This document shows positions 15,689 to 24,046 of a stretch of 64,000 nt of DNA, piece by piece. This DNA is from Williamsia sp. DF01-3 (lineage in GTDB: Bacteria > Actinomycetota > Actinomycetes > Mycobacteriales > Mycobacteriaceae), in NCBI RefSeq assembly GCF_023051145.1, contig NZ_JALKFS010000005.1:806001-870000 (forward strand). The letters run 5' to 3'. A program made the translations under genes and the position numbers. The notes under the pieces were generated by a model that ran no database searches, was not told the DNA's origin, and saw nothing but the letters and a program-made list of their open reading frames with translations. Numbering within the stretch: position 1 is the stretch's first letter; each line of letters starts with the position of its first letter.

Positions 15689-16878
15689 TTCGGGATGTCC
15701 TGCCAAGGGAGGTCTGGATCGAGCTTGAGCTCGCGAGGGAGGTCGAGGATGCGGTCGGCTATCTGACCGAGAAGGATTTCGCTCGTGCCACCCTCGATGG
15801 TGTTGGCCCGCGCCCGCACATAGTGGAAGGTCTCCGGCCGGACGGGAGCGTCGTGGTCGATCGACCAGTCGTCGTAGTCGAGGGCGGCGGACGGATCGAG
15901 CTGTGCGAGCAACCGAGTGACGAGCTGATTGTTGGTGGCGGCGGTGACCTTGGCGCCGGACCCCTCGACGCCGGGTTCGCCGGACACCATCAACTGGCGT
16001 GTCCGTTCGTTCGACAGCCGTGCGACCTCGGCGCGGATCCAGGCGTCGACCACCGCGCCGAATCGTTCGGCGGTCCGCAATTCCGGTCGGCTGCGCCACA
16101 TCTCGGTGAGTCGGCCGATGTGACCGTCCTCGCGCCTGGGCTCGTTGCCGCCGATGATCGCCCGCTCGTTCACAAGAGTGGTGCGAGCGGTGGACCATCC
16201 GGCCCCCGGTTCGCTGATGCGGTAGGCATCGCTGATGCGGACGTCGTCCAGGAAGACCTCGTTGAAGTCGGCTTGCCCGGTCGCCTGGCGAAGGGGCCGC
16301 GCGCGGACGCCCGGGGTCGACATGTCGAGCAAGAAGTAGGTGAGGCCCTTGTGCTTGGGTGCGGCTGGATCGGTGCGCGCGAGCAGCATCGCCCATGCGG
16401 AGATGTGCGCGTACGTGGTCCAGACCTTCTGTCCGTTGATGATCCATTCGTCACCGTCGCGGACGGCCCGGGTTGCCAGACCCGCGAGGTCGGATCCGGC
16501 TCCCGGTTCGGAGAAGAGCTGACACCACATGTCTTCGCCGGTCCACAGCGGGCGCAGGAGCCGCTTTTTCAGTGCAGGTGAGGCGTGTGCCAGCACCGTC
16601 GGGGCCGCCATCCCCAGTCCGATCGGGTTACGCTTGATGTCGGCCGGCTCGGCGCCCGCGTCTTCCATCGCCTGTTCGACGTCGGCCTGCAGCCCGCGGT
16701 CCCAGCCGAGCCCACCAGAACCGACAGGTGCGTGAACCCAGGCCAGCCCCGCGTCGAAGCGGCGGCCGAGGAACTCGACCGGCGACATCGTGGTCGGGTC
16801 GTTGGCCGCGATGAAATCCTGCACGGTCTGTGCCACATCGTCGCGGTGCACCCCCGAAGCCGGTTGTCTTACGGTCAT
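15685..16878 (-). CDS. Acyl-CoA dehydrogenase, alpha-type
   Basis: A 397-aa FAD-dependent acyl-CoA dehydrogenase. Motifs are WCQLFSEPGAGSDLAGL, EWIINGQKVWTTYAH, VNERAIIGGNE (helix-G Glu position), RANTIEGGTSEILLGQIADR and a terminal LPREL. It is the first gene of the minus-strand operon 16878-11860, followed with a 4-nt overlap by its beta-type partner. It shares a 118-bp divergent promoter region with the luciferase-like monooxygenase. The substrate is probably a long or polycyclic acyl-CoA, judged only by family and pairing. Confidence 0.9.
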   Translation of the reverse strand: MTVRQPASGVHRDDVAQTVQDFIAANDPTTMSPVEFLGRRFDAGLAWVHAPVGSGGLGWDRGLQADVEQAMEDAGAEPADIKRNPIGLGMAAPTVLAHASPALKKRLLRPLWTGEDMWCQLFSEPGAGSDLAGLATRAVRDGDEWIINGQKVWTTYAHISAWAMLLARTDPAAPKHKGLTYFLLDMSTPGVRARPLRQATGQADFNEVFLDDVRISDAYRISEPGAGWSTARTTLVNERAIIGGNEPRREDGHIGRLTEMWRSRPELRTAERFGAVVDAWIRAEVARLSNERTRQLMVSGEPGVEGSGAKVTAATNNQLVTRLLAQLDPSAALDYDDWSIDHDAPVRPETFHYVRARANTIEGGTSEILLGQIADRILDLPRELKLDPDLPWQDIPK

Positions 16879-16996
16879 CCGTCAACTCCTCGCAAAGATC
16901 GATACAGGCAGCGAATTAGACTGTATATGCTGTTACATTCTGGGGGAAGAGATGCGAACTGCCCTATTTCGCCGACGTTTTTCCATGGGGAGCGCG

Positions 16997-18052
16997 ATGT
17001 CACACGACGACAACACACCGGCCGCACTCGATGTCGCGGTTGATCCCGGCAGGGGTGCCATCGGGGCGATGGCGGCCGAAGTGGAGAGAAGCGGCTTCGG
17101 GGGGATGTTCCTCGGCGAGACCTCACACGATCCATTGCTGATGCTGGCAGCGGCGTCGCAGACCACGTCGACGTTGCGCCTGGGAACCAGCATCTACGTC
17201 GCCTTCGCCCGGAGTCCGATGGTGGCGGCCATCGCGGCCAACGATGTGCAGACTCTGTCGGCGGGCCGATTGACACTGGGTCTGGGCAGCCAGATCAAAC
17301 CGCACATCACCCGCCGGTTCTCGATGCCGTGGTCGCAGCCGGCGGCCCGGATGCGCGAGTATGTGTCTGCGCTGCGCGCCATCTGGAGCAGTTGGGAGAA
17401 CTCGACCCCGCTGCGATTCGACGGGCAGTTCTACACACACACCTTGATGACCCCGATGTTCGACCCTGGACCGAACCCCTACGGGAACCCACCGGTGATC
17501 GTGGCCGGGGTCGGCGAACAGATGACCCGGGTGGCCGGGGAGGTCGCCGACGGTCTGCTCGTGCATTCGTTTGTCACCGAACGATATCTGCGAGAAGTGC
17601 TGTTACCCAACGTCCACAGCGGACTTGCCGCCTGTGGGCGAAGGCGTGACGACTTCGAGGTGATCGTGTCTCCGATGTTCGCGACGGGTTCCACCGAGGC
17701 CGAGGTCGCCGAGGCGCGTGAGTTCGTCCGCGGCCAGATCGCCTTCTACGGTTCGACTCCGGCGTATCGAGGCGTTCTCGACCTGCACGGCTGGGGAGGC
17801 CTGCACGAGGAGCTCCATCGACTCTCCAAAGACGGTGAATGGAAGCAGATGTCGCAGACCGTGCCCGATGAGGTGGTCGACGAGTTCGCGGTGTCGGCTC
17901 CGGTCGGGCGCGCCGCAGCCGAGATCGGCCGGCGATGGGGTCCGATTGCCGACCGGATCTCGGTCACCGCGGCCACCGATACCGCTCTTTCGGCGTGGCG
18001 CGATGCGCCGAAGATGTACGGTGGCGCGAGATCGGCAGTGCTTGAACAGTAA
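16997..18052 (+). CDS. LLM-class (probably F420-dependent) oxidoreductase
   Basis: A 351-aa luciferase-like monooxygenase-family protein. Conserved segments are VERSGFGGMFLGETSHDPL, AASQTTSTLRLGTSIYVAF, LSAGRLTLGLGSQIKPH, MREYVSALRAIWSSW and PVIVAGVGEQMTRVAGEVADG. This pattern fits the actinobacterial F420-dependent branch of the superfamily, whose members reduce or dehydrogenate alcohols, ketones or enones; an FMN-dependent monooxygenase is possible. ATG 16997 is chosen because GGGGAG (16986-16991) precedes it; ATG 16952 and 16985 are in-frame alternatives. It is followed 29 nt later by a DapB-like dehydrogenase, so the two may act in succession. Confidence 0.82.
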   Translation: MSHDDNTPAALDVAVDPGRGAIGAMAAEVERSGFGGMFLGETSHDPLLMLAAASQTTSTLRLGTSIYVAFARSPMVAAIAANDVQTLSAGRLTLGLGSQIKPHITRRFSMPWSQPAARMREYVSALRAIWSSWENSTPLRFDGQFYTHTLMTPMFDPGPNPYGNPPVIVAGVGEQMTRVAGEVADGLLVHSFVTERYLREVLLPNVHSGLAACGRRRDDFEVIVSPMFATGSTEAEVAEAREFVRGQIAFYGSTPAYRGVLDLHGWGGLHEELHRLSKDGEWKQMSQTVPDEVVDEFAVSAPVGRAAAEIGRRWGPIADRISVTAATDTALSAWRDAPKMYGGARSAVLEQ

Positions 18053-18081
18053 TCCGGCGACAACGATATGCGGAGGACGCA

Positions 18082-19137
18082 ATGATTCGAGTGATCGTCG
18101 GATTCACCGGGGGAGTCGGAAGCGCGCTTGCACGCATGGTGATCTCCAATCCCGGTTACGAACTCGTCGGCGCGCTGGTGCACGCGGAAGACAAGGCGGG
18201 CAAGGACATCGGCGACATCGTCGGGGTCGCGCCGATCGGGGTCACGGCAACCCGGGATATCGATGAACTGGTGGCGCTGAACGCCGATGTGCTCAGTTGG
18301 CACGGCGTGAGGTGGGAGCCGGAGGTGATCGCGACGTTCCTGCGCGCCGGCACCAACGTGTATTCGGGGATCGGCGGCTGGTATCTCCCGAGCGAGCCGG
18401 AATTCGACCTCATCGAGCAGGCCGCTGCAGAAGGAGGTTCTTCGCTCATCGCGGGCGGGAACATCCCGGGTCTGATCAGTGACACTCTTCCCCTGTTCGC
18501 CTCCGGTTTTTCCGCCAACATCACCAAGGTGACCGCCCGGCAGTCGAATCACGTCCCGAACTATCCTTCCGCAGTGCAATTCTCGGCCGGTTTGGGCTTC
18601 GGCGCGCCGATACCCTCCGAGCCCCACGATCCGGATGCCCCATTGTCGGTGGTGGACGAACTGTGGACCTGGGGCATCAGGCAATCGGCACAGATCGTCG
18701 CGCAGGGTCTGGGTCTGCCCTTCCACGAGGTCAAGATCACCCGCAAGGATTATGCTGCCGCGCCGGACGACCTCGTCCTGGCACCGAGTGGTCTCGAGGT
18801 GAAACAGGGGACGGTTGCCGGAGTCAGATGGACGTTCACCGCCTTCTCCGGTGGAACGCCCTACTACGAACTGGTGAACCAACAAACATGCGTCTTGGGA
18901 CTCGGCCCGGACTGGCGTCAGTCGGAGTCCGAACCGAACTGGAGGGTGACGATCGAGGGCACACCGAACATCGAAGTGGTCCTCGGGGTCGGTGATGTGG
19001 AAGGCCCCAGCCACGTCTCGGACCTCAATGCCGCTCGCGCGCTGAGCATGTTCGCCCGGCTGGTGGCGGCCGACCCGGGATGGCGCTCAGTCCTCGATGT
19101 GCCGGCTGCAGTTGGTGCGTGGTCAGCCAACCTGTGA
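18082..19137 (+). CDS. DapB-like NAD(P)-dependent dehydrogenase
   Basis: A 351-aa protein with a Rossmann N-terminus (VIVGFTGGVGSALARM, a GxxGxxG-type loop at residues about 8-16) and the overall plan of dihydrodipicolinate-reductase-like proteins such as 2,4-diaminopentanoate dehydrogenase. Later segments are VLSWHGVRWEPEVIATFLRA, NVYSGIGGWYLPSEPEFD and GGNIPGLISDTLPLF. Actinobacteria carry several such proteins near steroid and lipid genes with unproven function. An amine or keto intermediate is one possibility. It ends before a strong hairpin (19330-19360). Confidence 0.75.
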   Translation: MIRVIVGFTGGVGSALARMVISNPGYELVGALVHAEDKAGKDIGDIVGVAPIGVTATRDIDELVALNADVLSWHGVRWEPEVIATFLRAGTNVYSGIGGWYLPSEPEFDLIEQAAAEGGSSLIAGGNIPGLISDTLPLFASGFSANITKVTARQSNHVPNYPSAVQFSAGLGFGAPIPSEPHDPDAPLSVVDELWTWGIRQSAQIVAQGLGLPFHEVKITRKDYAAAPDDLVLAPSGLEVKQGTVAGVRWTFTAFSGGTPYYELVNQQTCVLGLGPDWRQSESEPNWRVTIEGTPNIEVVLGVGDVEGPSHVSDLNAARALSMFARLVAADPGWRSVLDVPAAVGAWSANL

Positions 19138-19329
19138 TCGGCCATTCGGGCGCGGGCGCATCTGCCGCTGCCTGGAACGAGGGCACACCTTCGGCGCAGC
19201 GCTTGATCGACGAGGTCGACATCTGCGCGAGATTTGCCGATTCCGTCATGAGCGCGTCGCGCGACATCATCACCGATCGGCTGCCGCCGATCGAGATCCG
19301 CCGGCCAGAATCTGTTCCGGACAACAACA

Positions 19330-19360
19330 ACGGCGACCCGCACAGTGTGCGGATCGCCGT
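19330..19360. terminator. Bidirectional hairpin terminator
   Basis: ACGGCGACCCGCAC (19330-19343) pairs with GTGCGGATCGCCGT (19347-19360) with one mismatch and a 3-nt loop. It lies between the convergent DapB-like gene and amidohydrolase and is well placed to stop transcription from both sides. Confidence 0.65.
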
Positions 19361-19395
19361 TCTGCCCGTTGCCGATTCGGGACCGACGTCTGGTG

Positions 19396-20568
19396 TCAGA
19401 CGCGGGGGAAGTTGAGCATCCGCCGAGCGTTTGTCTCGGTGATCATCTCGACCTCGTTGTCGGGAACGTTGGCGAGTACCTCAGCCGCGCGCTTGCGGCT
19501 GTTGGGCCAGTTCGAATCCGAGTGCGGGTAGTCGATCTCGAGCATGATCCGATCGATGCCCGCCTTGTGACGATTCTCCACGCCGAACTCGTCATCGATG
19601 AAGCAGCCCCAGAAGTGCTTGAAGTACAGATCCGAGGGACGCGCGTCGAAGTCGATCGGCTGGTAGTAACGGTGACGTTCCCAGACGAAATCGGCGCGTT
19701 CGAGGATGTAAGGAATCCAGCCGATGCCGCCCTCGGCAAGCGAGAACTGCAGTTTCGGATGTCGCTGGAGCACGCCCGAGAAGATCAGGTCCACCAGCGA
19801 CCACATCAAGTTTGTCGAGAAGACGGTGATCGCGACCGCAAACGGCGCGTCGGGCAGTACCACCTGGCCCGGGATGGCTTTGGTTCCGGAGAAAGAGAAG
19901 CCCGGAACGTAGGAACCGGAACCGAAGTGCAGGGACAAGACCTGGCCGGTCTCCTCGCAGGCGTCCCACACCGGTTCCCAGTAGGTCTTGTCGTGGAAGG
20001 ACGGCAGGCCCAGGGGAACGGGAGCATCGGGGAAGCTGATGGTGCGTGAGCCCATGGCGGCGGTGCGACGGATCTCGGCGGCGGACAATTCGGGGTCCCA
20101 CATCGGGATGAGCGACATCGGGATGAATCGGGTGGGCGCGGTGGCACACCACTCGTCGATGTAGAAGTCGTTCCATGCCTTGACGTTCAGGAGAGCGAGG
20201 TCTTTGTCCTTGGCGCGCTGGAACACGCCGCCGCCGAAGCCCGGGAGCGACGGGAAGCACAGCGCGGCCTCGACTCCGTCGACATCCATGTCCTTCACAC
20301 GTGCCTTGGGGTCGTAGCAGCCAGGGATCATGTCCTCGTAACGCACCGGGTCGATACCCCACTCCTCGGGCGGCTTGCCGGCGACGGCGTTGAGGCCGAC
20401 GGTGGGGAAGATGTCGCCGTCGTAATGCCAGACGTGCTTGTTGTTCTGTTCGATGATCCGCGGGCCGCGCTCTTTGAGTTTTTCGGGAAGGCGGTCTTGC
20501 CAGACCATGGGATGCTCGATGAGGTGGTCGTCGACCGAGACGATCTGGTGGTAGTCCTGCAATGGCAT
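19396..20568 (-). CDS. Amidohydrolase family protein (ACMSD/amidohydrolase-2 type)
   Basis: A 390-aa TIM-barrel metal-dependent hydrolase or decarboxylase. VDDHLIEHP near the N-terminus stands where the first metal ligands are found, LSLHFGSGS near residue 215 and IDYPHSDSNWP near residue 365 are the later conserved His and Asp positions, and FSLAEGGIGWIPYILER is typical of the family. Members related to ACMSD decarboxylate or hydrolyse C-C bonds of ring-derived acids, so a role in ring opening is possible. The gene stands alone on the minus strand, convergent with the DapB-like gene and divergent from the coiled-coil/thioesterase unit. The substrate is unknown. Confidence 0.85.
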   Translation of the reverse strand: MPLQDYHQIVSVDDHLIEHPMVWQDRLPEKLKERGPRIIEQNNKHVWHYDGDIFPTVGLNAVAGKPPEEWGIDPVRYEDMIPGCYDPKARVKDMDVDGVEAALCFPSLPGFGGGVFQRAKDKDLALLNVKAWNDFYIDEWCATAPTRFIPMSLIPMWDPELSAAEIRRTAAMGSRTISFPDAPVPLGLPSFHDKTYWEPVWDACEETGQVLSLHFGSGSYVPGFSFSGTKAIPGQVVLPDAPFAVAITVFSTNLMWSLVDLIFSGVLQRHPKLQFSLAEGGIGWIPYILERADFVWERHRYYQPIDFDARPSDLYFKHFWGCFIDDEFGVENRHKAGIDRIMLEIDYPHSDSNWPNSRKRAAEVLANVPDNEVEMITETNARRMLNFPRV

Positions 20569-20795
20569 GTTACGTCTCCTTTGACGAGGTTCATTTGGCT
20601 GCTCGTCGTAAACCGAAGTGTCTAACTGATTGGCCTGTTTCGACCGCAGTTCAAGTGAACCAGATCACGCCCCGGGATGCGAGCTGTTGGGGGACTTTTC
20701 TTGCCGATTTTTGCCGAGGGCGCGGATGCGTCAGCAGAAAAATACCAGTTCAGCCCTGCGACCGTGTGGTTGCCCAAGTCCTAAAAGGGCATTTA

Positions 20796-20811
20796 TTAAC
20801 CTGATTATGTG
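20796..20811. promoter_or_regulatory. Variant copy of the TTAGCTGATTA motif
   Basis: TTAACCTGATTATGTG matches TTTAGCTGATTAAGTG at 62035-62050 at 13 of 16 positions. It lies about 50-65 nt upstream of ATG 20862, the same spacing as the copies at 8710 and 62036. The 293-bp gap (20569-20861) has no other recognised element and must also contain the amidohydrolase promoter. Confidence 0.4.
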
Positions 20812-20861
20812 CGGCCGAGTAGAGTGCTACCAGATACCCGTTCGAGACGATGGAGGTCGCG

Positions 20862-21143
20862 ATGGCTGAGCAGGGTGAAAACGCCCCACAGCGTGACGAC
20901 AAGGATGATCACGATCTGCTCACCTACAGCGAGGCCGCGGTGCGGCTGCACGAGGAGATCGAAGCTCTCAAGCAGCGGGTGAAGGACCTCGGTGCGGCCG
21001 GCGGATCCGAGGACCTGACGAAGGCGCAGGAGCGGCTCGCCATTCTCGAGAGCGCTCGCGACCGCAACAGCCGCCAGCCCATCAACGACGACAACTTCGA
21101 GAAGTTCTTCGGATACAAGGGCACCGCGAGACGGAACGTCTGA
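20862..21143 (+). CDS. Small coiled-coil protein of unknown function
   Basis: 93 aa, acidic at the N-terminus (EQGENAPQRDDKDDHD). Heptad-like helices follow in SEAAVRLHEEIEALKQRVKD and LTKAQERLAILESARDRN, and the tail INDDNFEKFFGYKG looks conserved. ATG 20862 has GGAGG 5 nt upstream. Its stop is directly followed by the GTG of the hotdog thioesterase, so the two are co-translated; a scaffold or partner role for that thioesterase is possible. I do not recognise the family. Confidence 0.7.
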   Translation: MAEQGENAPQRDDKDDHDLLTYSEAAVRLHEEIEALKQRVKDLGAAGGSEDLTKAQERLAILESARDRNSRQPINDDNFEKFFGYKGTARRNV

Positions 21144-21569
21144 GTGCGGCGGTCCGCGGGGCGGGTCAAGGTCTACAGCGCTCCCATCGTCCACCGCCCC
21201 GAGCGTGACGGCAGCGTCGTCGAGAGTGCGCACGTCCCTTTCTTCCTCGCCATGGAGTATTCGGCGGCCGCGTGGCGTTCGTTGCTGGACGAGGCGTGCG
21301 CAGGTGTGCTGACCGCCGCCGAACTGGGCGTCGTGGACGTCTCCGCGCAGTTCTCGCGCGAGCTGTTCGTCGGCGAGGTGTATGCCGAGGTCGCCCTGGT
21401 TCGGCTCGGCACCAGCAGTCTCGGATTCGAGGTCGTCATACACCAGGACGAGATCGCCTGTGCGGTGATCACGAACGTGCTCGTGCGGCTGGCTCCGGGG
21501 CGTACGAAGTCGTTGCCGTTGACAGCCGAACAGCGAGCGATACTGGGTGCGATTCTCGTAGAGCATTGA
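21144..21569 (+). CDS. Hotdog-fold acyl-CoA thioesterase (4HBT-like)
   Basis: 141 aa. The pattern VYSAPIVHRPERDGSVVESA followed by YSAAAWRSLLDEA, FSRELFVGEVYAEVALVRLG and LGFEVVIHQDEIACAVITN fits the single hotdog fold of YbgC/4-hydroxybenzoyl-CoA-thioesterase-like proteins; the usual catalytic Asp/Glu position is not certain. The GTG start abuts the preceding stop (TGAGTG, 21141-21146) with no spacer. The alpha/beta hydrolase gene starts 71 nt downstream. A role in releasing CoA from dead-end pathway intermediates is likely. Confidence 0.75.
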   Translation: MRRSAGRVKVYSAPIVHRPERDGSVVESAHVPFFLAMEYSAAAWRSLLDEACAGVLTAAELGVVDVSAQFSRELFVGEVYAEVALVRLGTSSLGFEVVIHQDEIACAVITNVLVRLAPGRTKSLPLTAEQRAILGAILVEH

Positions 21570-21640
21570 CATGCTGCCGGGACGCCGGCCGCCGCGGCGT
21601 GATCGGCAGAACAACCGAGTGTGAATCTCCAGGAGGACCG

Positions 21641-22549
21641 TTGGATACCGAAACAACCGGACATGCCCGTGTCGACCTACCCGGTTCGGGACTGACGCTG
21701 GCCGCCGACCGCTGGGCCGCTGAGGCCGGCCCGTACAAGGGGGTCGTGGTTCTCCTGCACGGCGGCGGTCAGACGCGTCACTCGTGGCGGGCGACGGGGG
21801 AGAGATTGGGCCGGCTCGGCTGGATCAGCTACGCCGTGGACCTGCGTGGTCATGGGGACAGCGAATGGTCCGAGCACGGCGAGTATGGTCTGTCGGCGCA
21901 TCTGGGGGATCTCCTCGGTCTCGTCGCCGAGATCCGGCGTCGTGATCCCGGGCTTCCCCTGGCATTGGTCGGGGCGTCACTGGGCGGTGCGGTCTCGCTG
22001 CTCGCCACGGGTGAGAACCCGGACTTCGCGCAGGCTCTTGTGCTCGTCGACGTGGTGGTGAAAGTCGAGGAGACCGGGAGCGCTCGGGTCCGGGATTTCA
22101 TGATGAGCGCCCCGGAAGGGTTCGAGAGTCTGGAAGAGGCGTCGGCCGCCATCGCGGCCTACAACCCGCACCGGCGGCGCAGTGGCAACCTCGAAGGGCT
22201 GAAGAAGAATCTACGGCTTCGCGGGGACCGCTGGCACTGGCACTGGGACCCTCGCAGCATGCAGCTCGAATACACACCATCCAATCCCGAGCTGCCCAAT
22301 GGTGTGGTGGCATACGAGCGATCCAAGAAGGCCGCGCGCGCCATCGGCTGCCCGGTGCTGCTGGTCCGCGGCAAGATGTCCGATGTCGTGTCCGACGAAG
22401 GCGTCGCCGAGATGCGCGACCTGGTTCCTCAGACCCGCGTGGTGGACGTTCGAGAAGCCGGTCACATGGTTGCCGGAGACGACAACGACGTCTTCACCGC
22501 CGGATTGGTCGACTTCCTCGACAGCTCGATCGCCGGCACATCTCGCTAG
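21641..22549 (+). CDS. Alpha/beta hydrolase
   Basis: A 302-aa alpha/beta-hydrolase-fold enzyme. VVVLLHGGGQTRHSW is the oxyanion-hole strand-turn, LVGASLGGAVSLL carries the nucleophile Ser (GxSxG), and EAGHMVAGDDND holds the catalytic His near the C-terminus. TTG 21641 is selected because AGGAGG (21631-21636) precedes it at 4 nt, although the open frame extends much further upstream through the thioesterase gene. Possible activities are an ester, lactone or C-C hydrolase on a pathway intermediate. It converges with the synthetase at 22583. Confidence 0.85.
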   Translation: MDTETTGHARVDLPGSGLTLAADRWAAEAGPYKGVVVLLHGGGQTRHSWRATGERLGRLGWISYAVDLRGHGDSEWSEHGEYGLSAHLGDLLGLVAEIRRRDPGLPLALVGASLGGAVSLLATGENPDFAQALVLVDVVVKVEETGSARVRDFMMSAPEGFESLEEASAAIAAYNPHRRRSGNLEGLKKNLRLRGDRWHWHWDPRSMQLEYTPSNPELPNGVVAYERSKKAARAIGCPVLLVRGKMSDVVSDEGVAEMRDLVPQTRVVDVREAGHMVAGDDNDVFTAGLVDFLDSSIAGTSR

Positions 22550-22582
22550 AGGTCATCGTCTCCACATCGAGCCGGCCGCCGG

Positions 22583-24046
22583 TCAGACGAGAAGGCGCCG
22601 CGTGAGTTCCTCGACCTCGGCCAGACGGCGACGCTGTACCTTGCCGACACCGAGATCGCGGGGCAGTGCGTCGGTCTGGATCATCCACGTGGGTCGCATG
22701 AACTTGGGTAAGCCCTCGATGAGTCCCGACACCGCCGACAGGTCGGGGTCGCCCACGACGTACACGGCCAGCTCGGCGGTGTCCTGGGTTGTCCACGTCG
22801 AAGCTTCCTGAACGCCTTCGAGTTCGGCGAACACACCGTCGAGATACGACAGTGGCACGTACTCACCGCGCATTCGTACCGATTCCCCCATCCGCTCGAT
22901 GAACACGAGCTCGTCACCCTCGGCGCGGCCGCGATCACCGGTACGGATCCACCCGTTGTCGTCGGACGGGGTGGGGTCCACCACGCCCGCCCGCAGGTAG
23001 CCGCTGAGGAAGAGACCGTCACGCTGTGCGCGCAGCTCGATCTCTCCGTCGGAGCCCAGGCGCCACTCGACACCGGGCCGGGCTCTGCCGGCCAGCGCGG
23101 TCATCCCCTCCGCGATGTCCACCCGCTCACCGTGCCGCCACAATCTGGTGTGCGTCAACCCACCGAACTCGGTCGAGCCGTAGCCGGTGACCCCGACGGG
23201 GATGCGGTAGCGGCGCAGGAATTCCTCGTTGGCAAAGAATGCGGCACGTACGGCGTGCGCACCGGACGGCCTCGGGTTCTTGAGCAGGATCTGAACCGGT
23301 GGTCCGTGCAGGATCAGCACCGTCACACGGTGATCGGTCACCGTGGGCCAGAACCGGGATGCCGAGAACCTGGGTGAGGTGACGAAGTCCGACAGCCCGC
23401 ACAGCGCCCCCATGAGCCCGTAACCGAGGGGGTTGATGTGGAACAGCGGCAGCGGTGCGTAGACGACGTCGGCGGGCGACAGGCAGAACGTGTCGGCCAC
23501 GTACTGACCCAGTTCGAGAAGATAACGGTGCGATTGCGCGCACAGCTTCGGTCGCCCCGACGTGCCCGAGGTGTACATCAGGGTGGCGATGTCGAGCGGA
23601 TCGCGATCGGTGCCTGCGGCGGACCGGAGATCACCTGCGTGTGGCACCCCGTCGACGGTCATCGCGCCGGACAGCACGTCGGCGTAGTCGATGCGGTACC
23701 CGTCGCCGGGCGTGACCCACCCCTTGTCTGACGCCACGGCCCCGGCTCGCACCTCGCCGATGAGATCGGCCATCAGATCGGCCGGGTACTCGGGATTCAT
23801 CACAACGGTCTGCAGACCGGCGAGCTGGGTGGCAAACCAGAACACCGTGTACTCGAGAGAATTGGTTCCGATCAGCACAAGGGTGGAGCCCGGGCGCAGG
23901 CCGAGGTCGGTCAGGATTGCCGAAATCTGCTGTGCAGCATCGATTGCGCCTGCGAGGGTGGTGGATGACTCGCCCACCTCGATCCTGAGATCGGGGCGTT
24001 CGGCGGCGGTGCGTAGCAGGCGCTCGGCCAGGTTCGACGCACTCAT
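22583..24046 (-). CDS. Acyl-CoA synthetase / AMP-binding enzyme
   Basis: A 487-aa adenylate-forming ligase. The P-loop is LMYTSGTSGRPKLCAQ, the A5 region is GVTGYGSTEFGG and the hinge is WIRTGDRGRAEGDELVFIER. The C-terminal lid is shorter than average, with LPRDLGVGKVQRRRLAEVEE carrying the likely catalytic Lys. ATG 24046 overlaps the stop of the acyl-CoA dehydrogenase upstream (24043-24046). It is the last gene of the minus-strand cluster starting at 28019. It activates an unidentified carboxylic acid. Confidence 0.88.
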   Translation of the reverse strand: MSASNLAERLLRTAAERPDLRIEVGESSTTLAGAIDAAQQISAILTDLGLRPGSTLVLIGTNSLEYTVFWFATQLAGLQTVVMNPEYPADLMADLIGEVRAGAVASDKGWVTPGDGYRIDYADVLSGAMTVDGVPHAGDLRSAAGTDRDPLDIATLMYTSGTSGRPKLCAQSHRYLLELGQYVADTFCLSPADVVYAPLPLFHINPLGYGLMGALCGLSDFVTSPRFSASRFWPTVTDHRVTVLILHGPPVQILLKNPRPSGAHAVRAAFFANEEFLRRYRIPVGVTGYGSTEFGGLTHTRLWRHGERVDIAEGMTALAGRARPGVEWRLGSDGEIELRAQRDGLFLSGYLRAGVVDPTPSDDNGWIRTGDRGRAEGDELVFIERMGESVRMRGEYVPLSYLDGVFAELEGVQEASTWTTQDTAELAVYVVGDPDLSAVSGLIEGLPKFMRPTWMIQTDALPRDLGVGKVQRRRLAEVEELTRRLLV

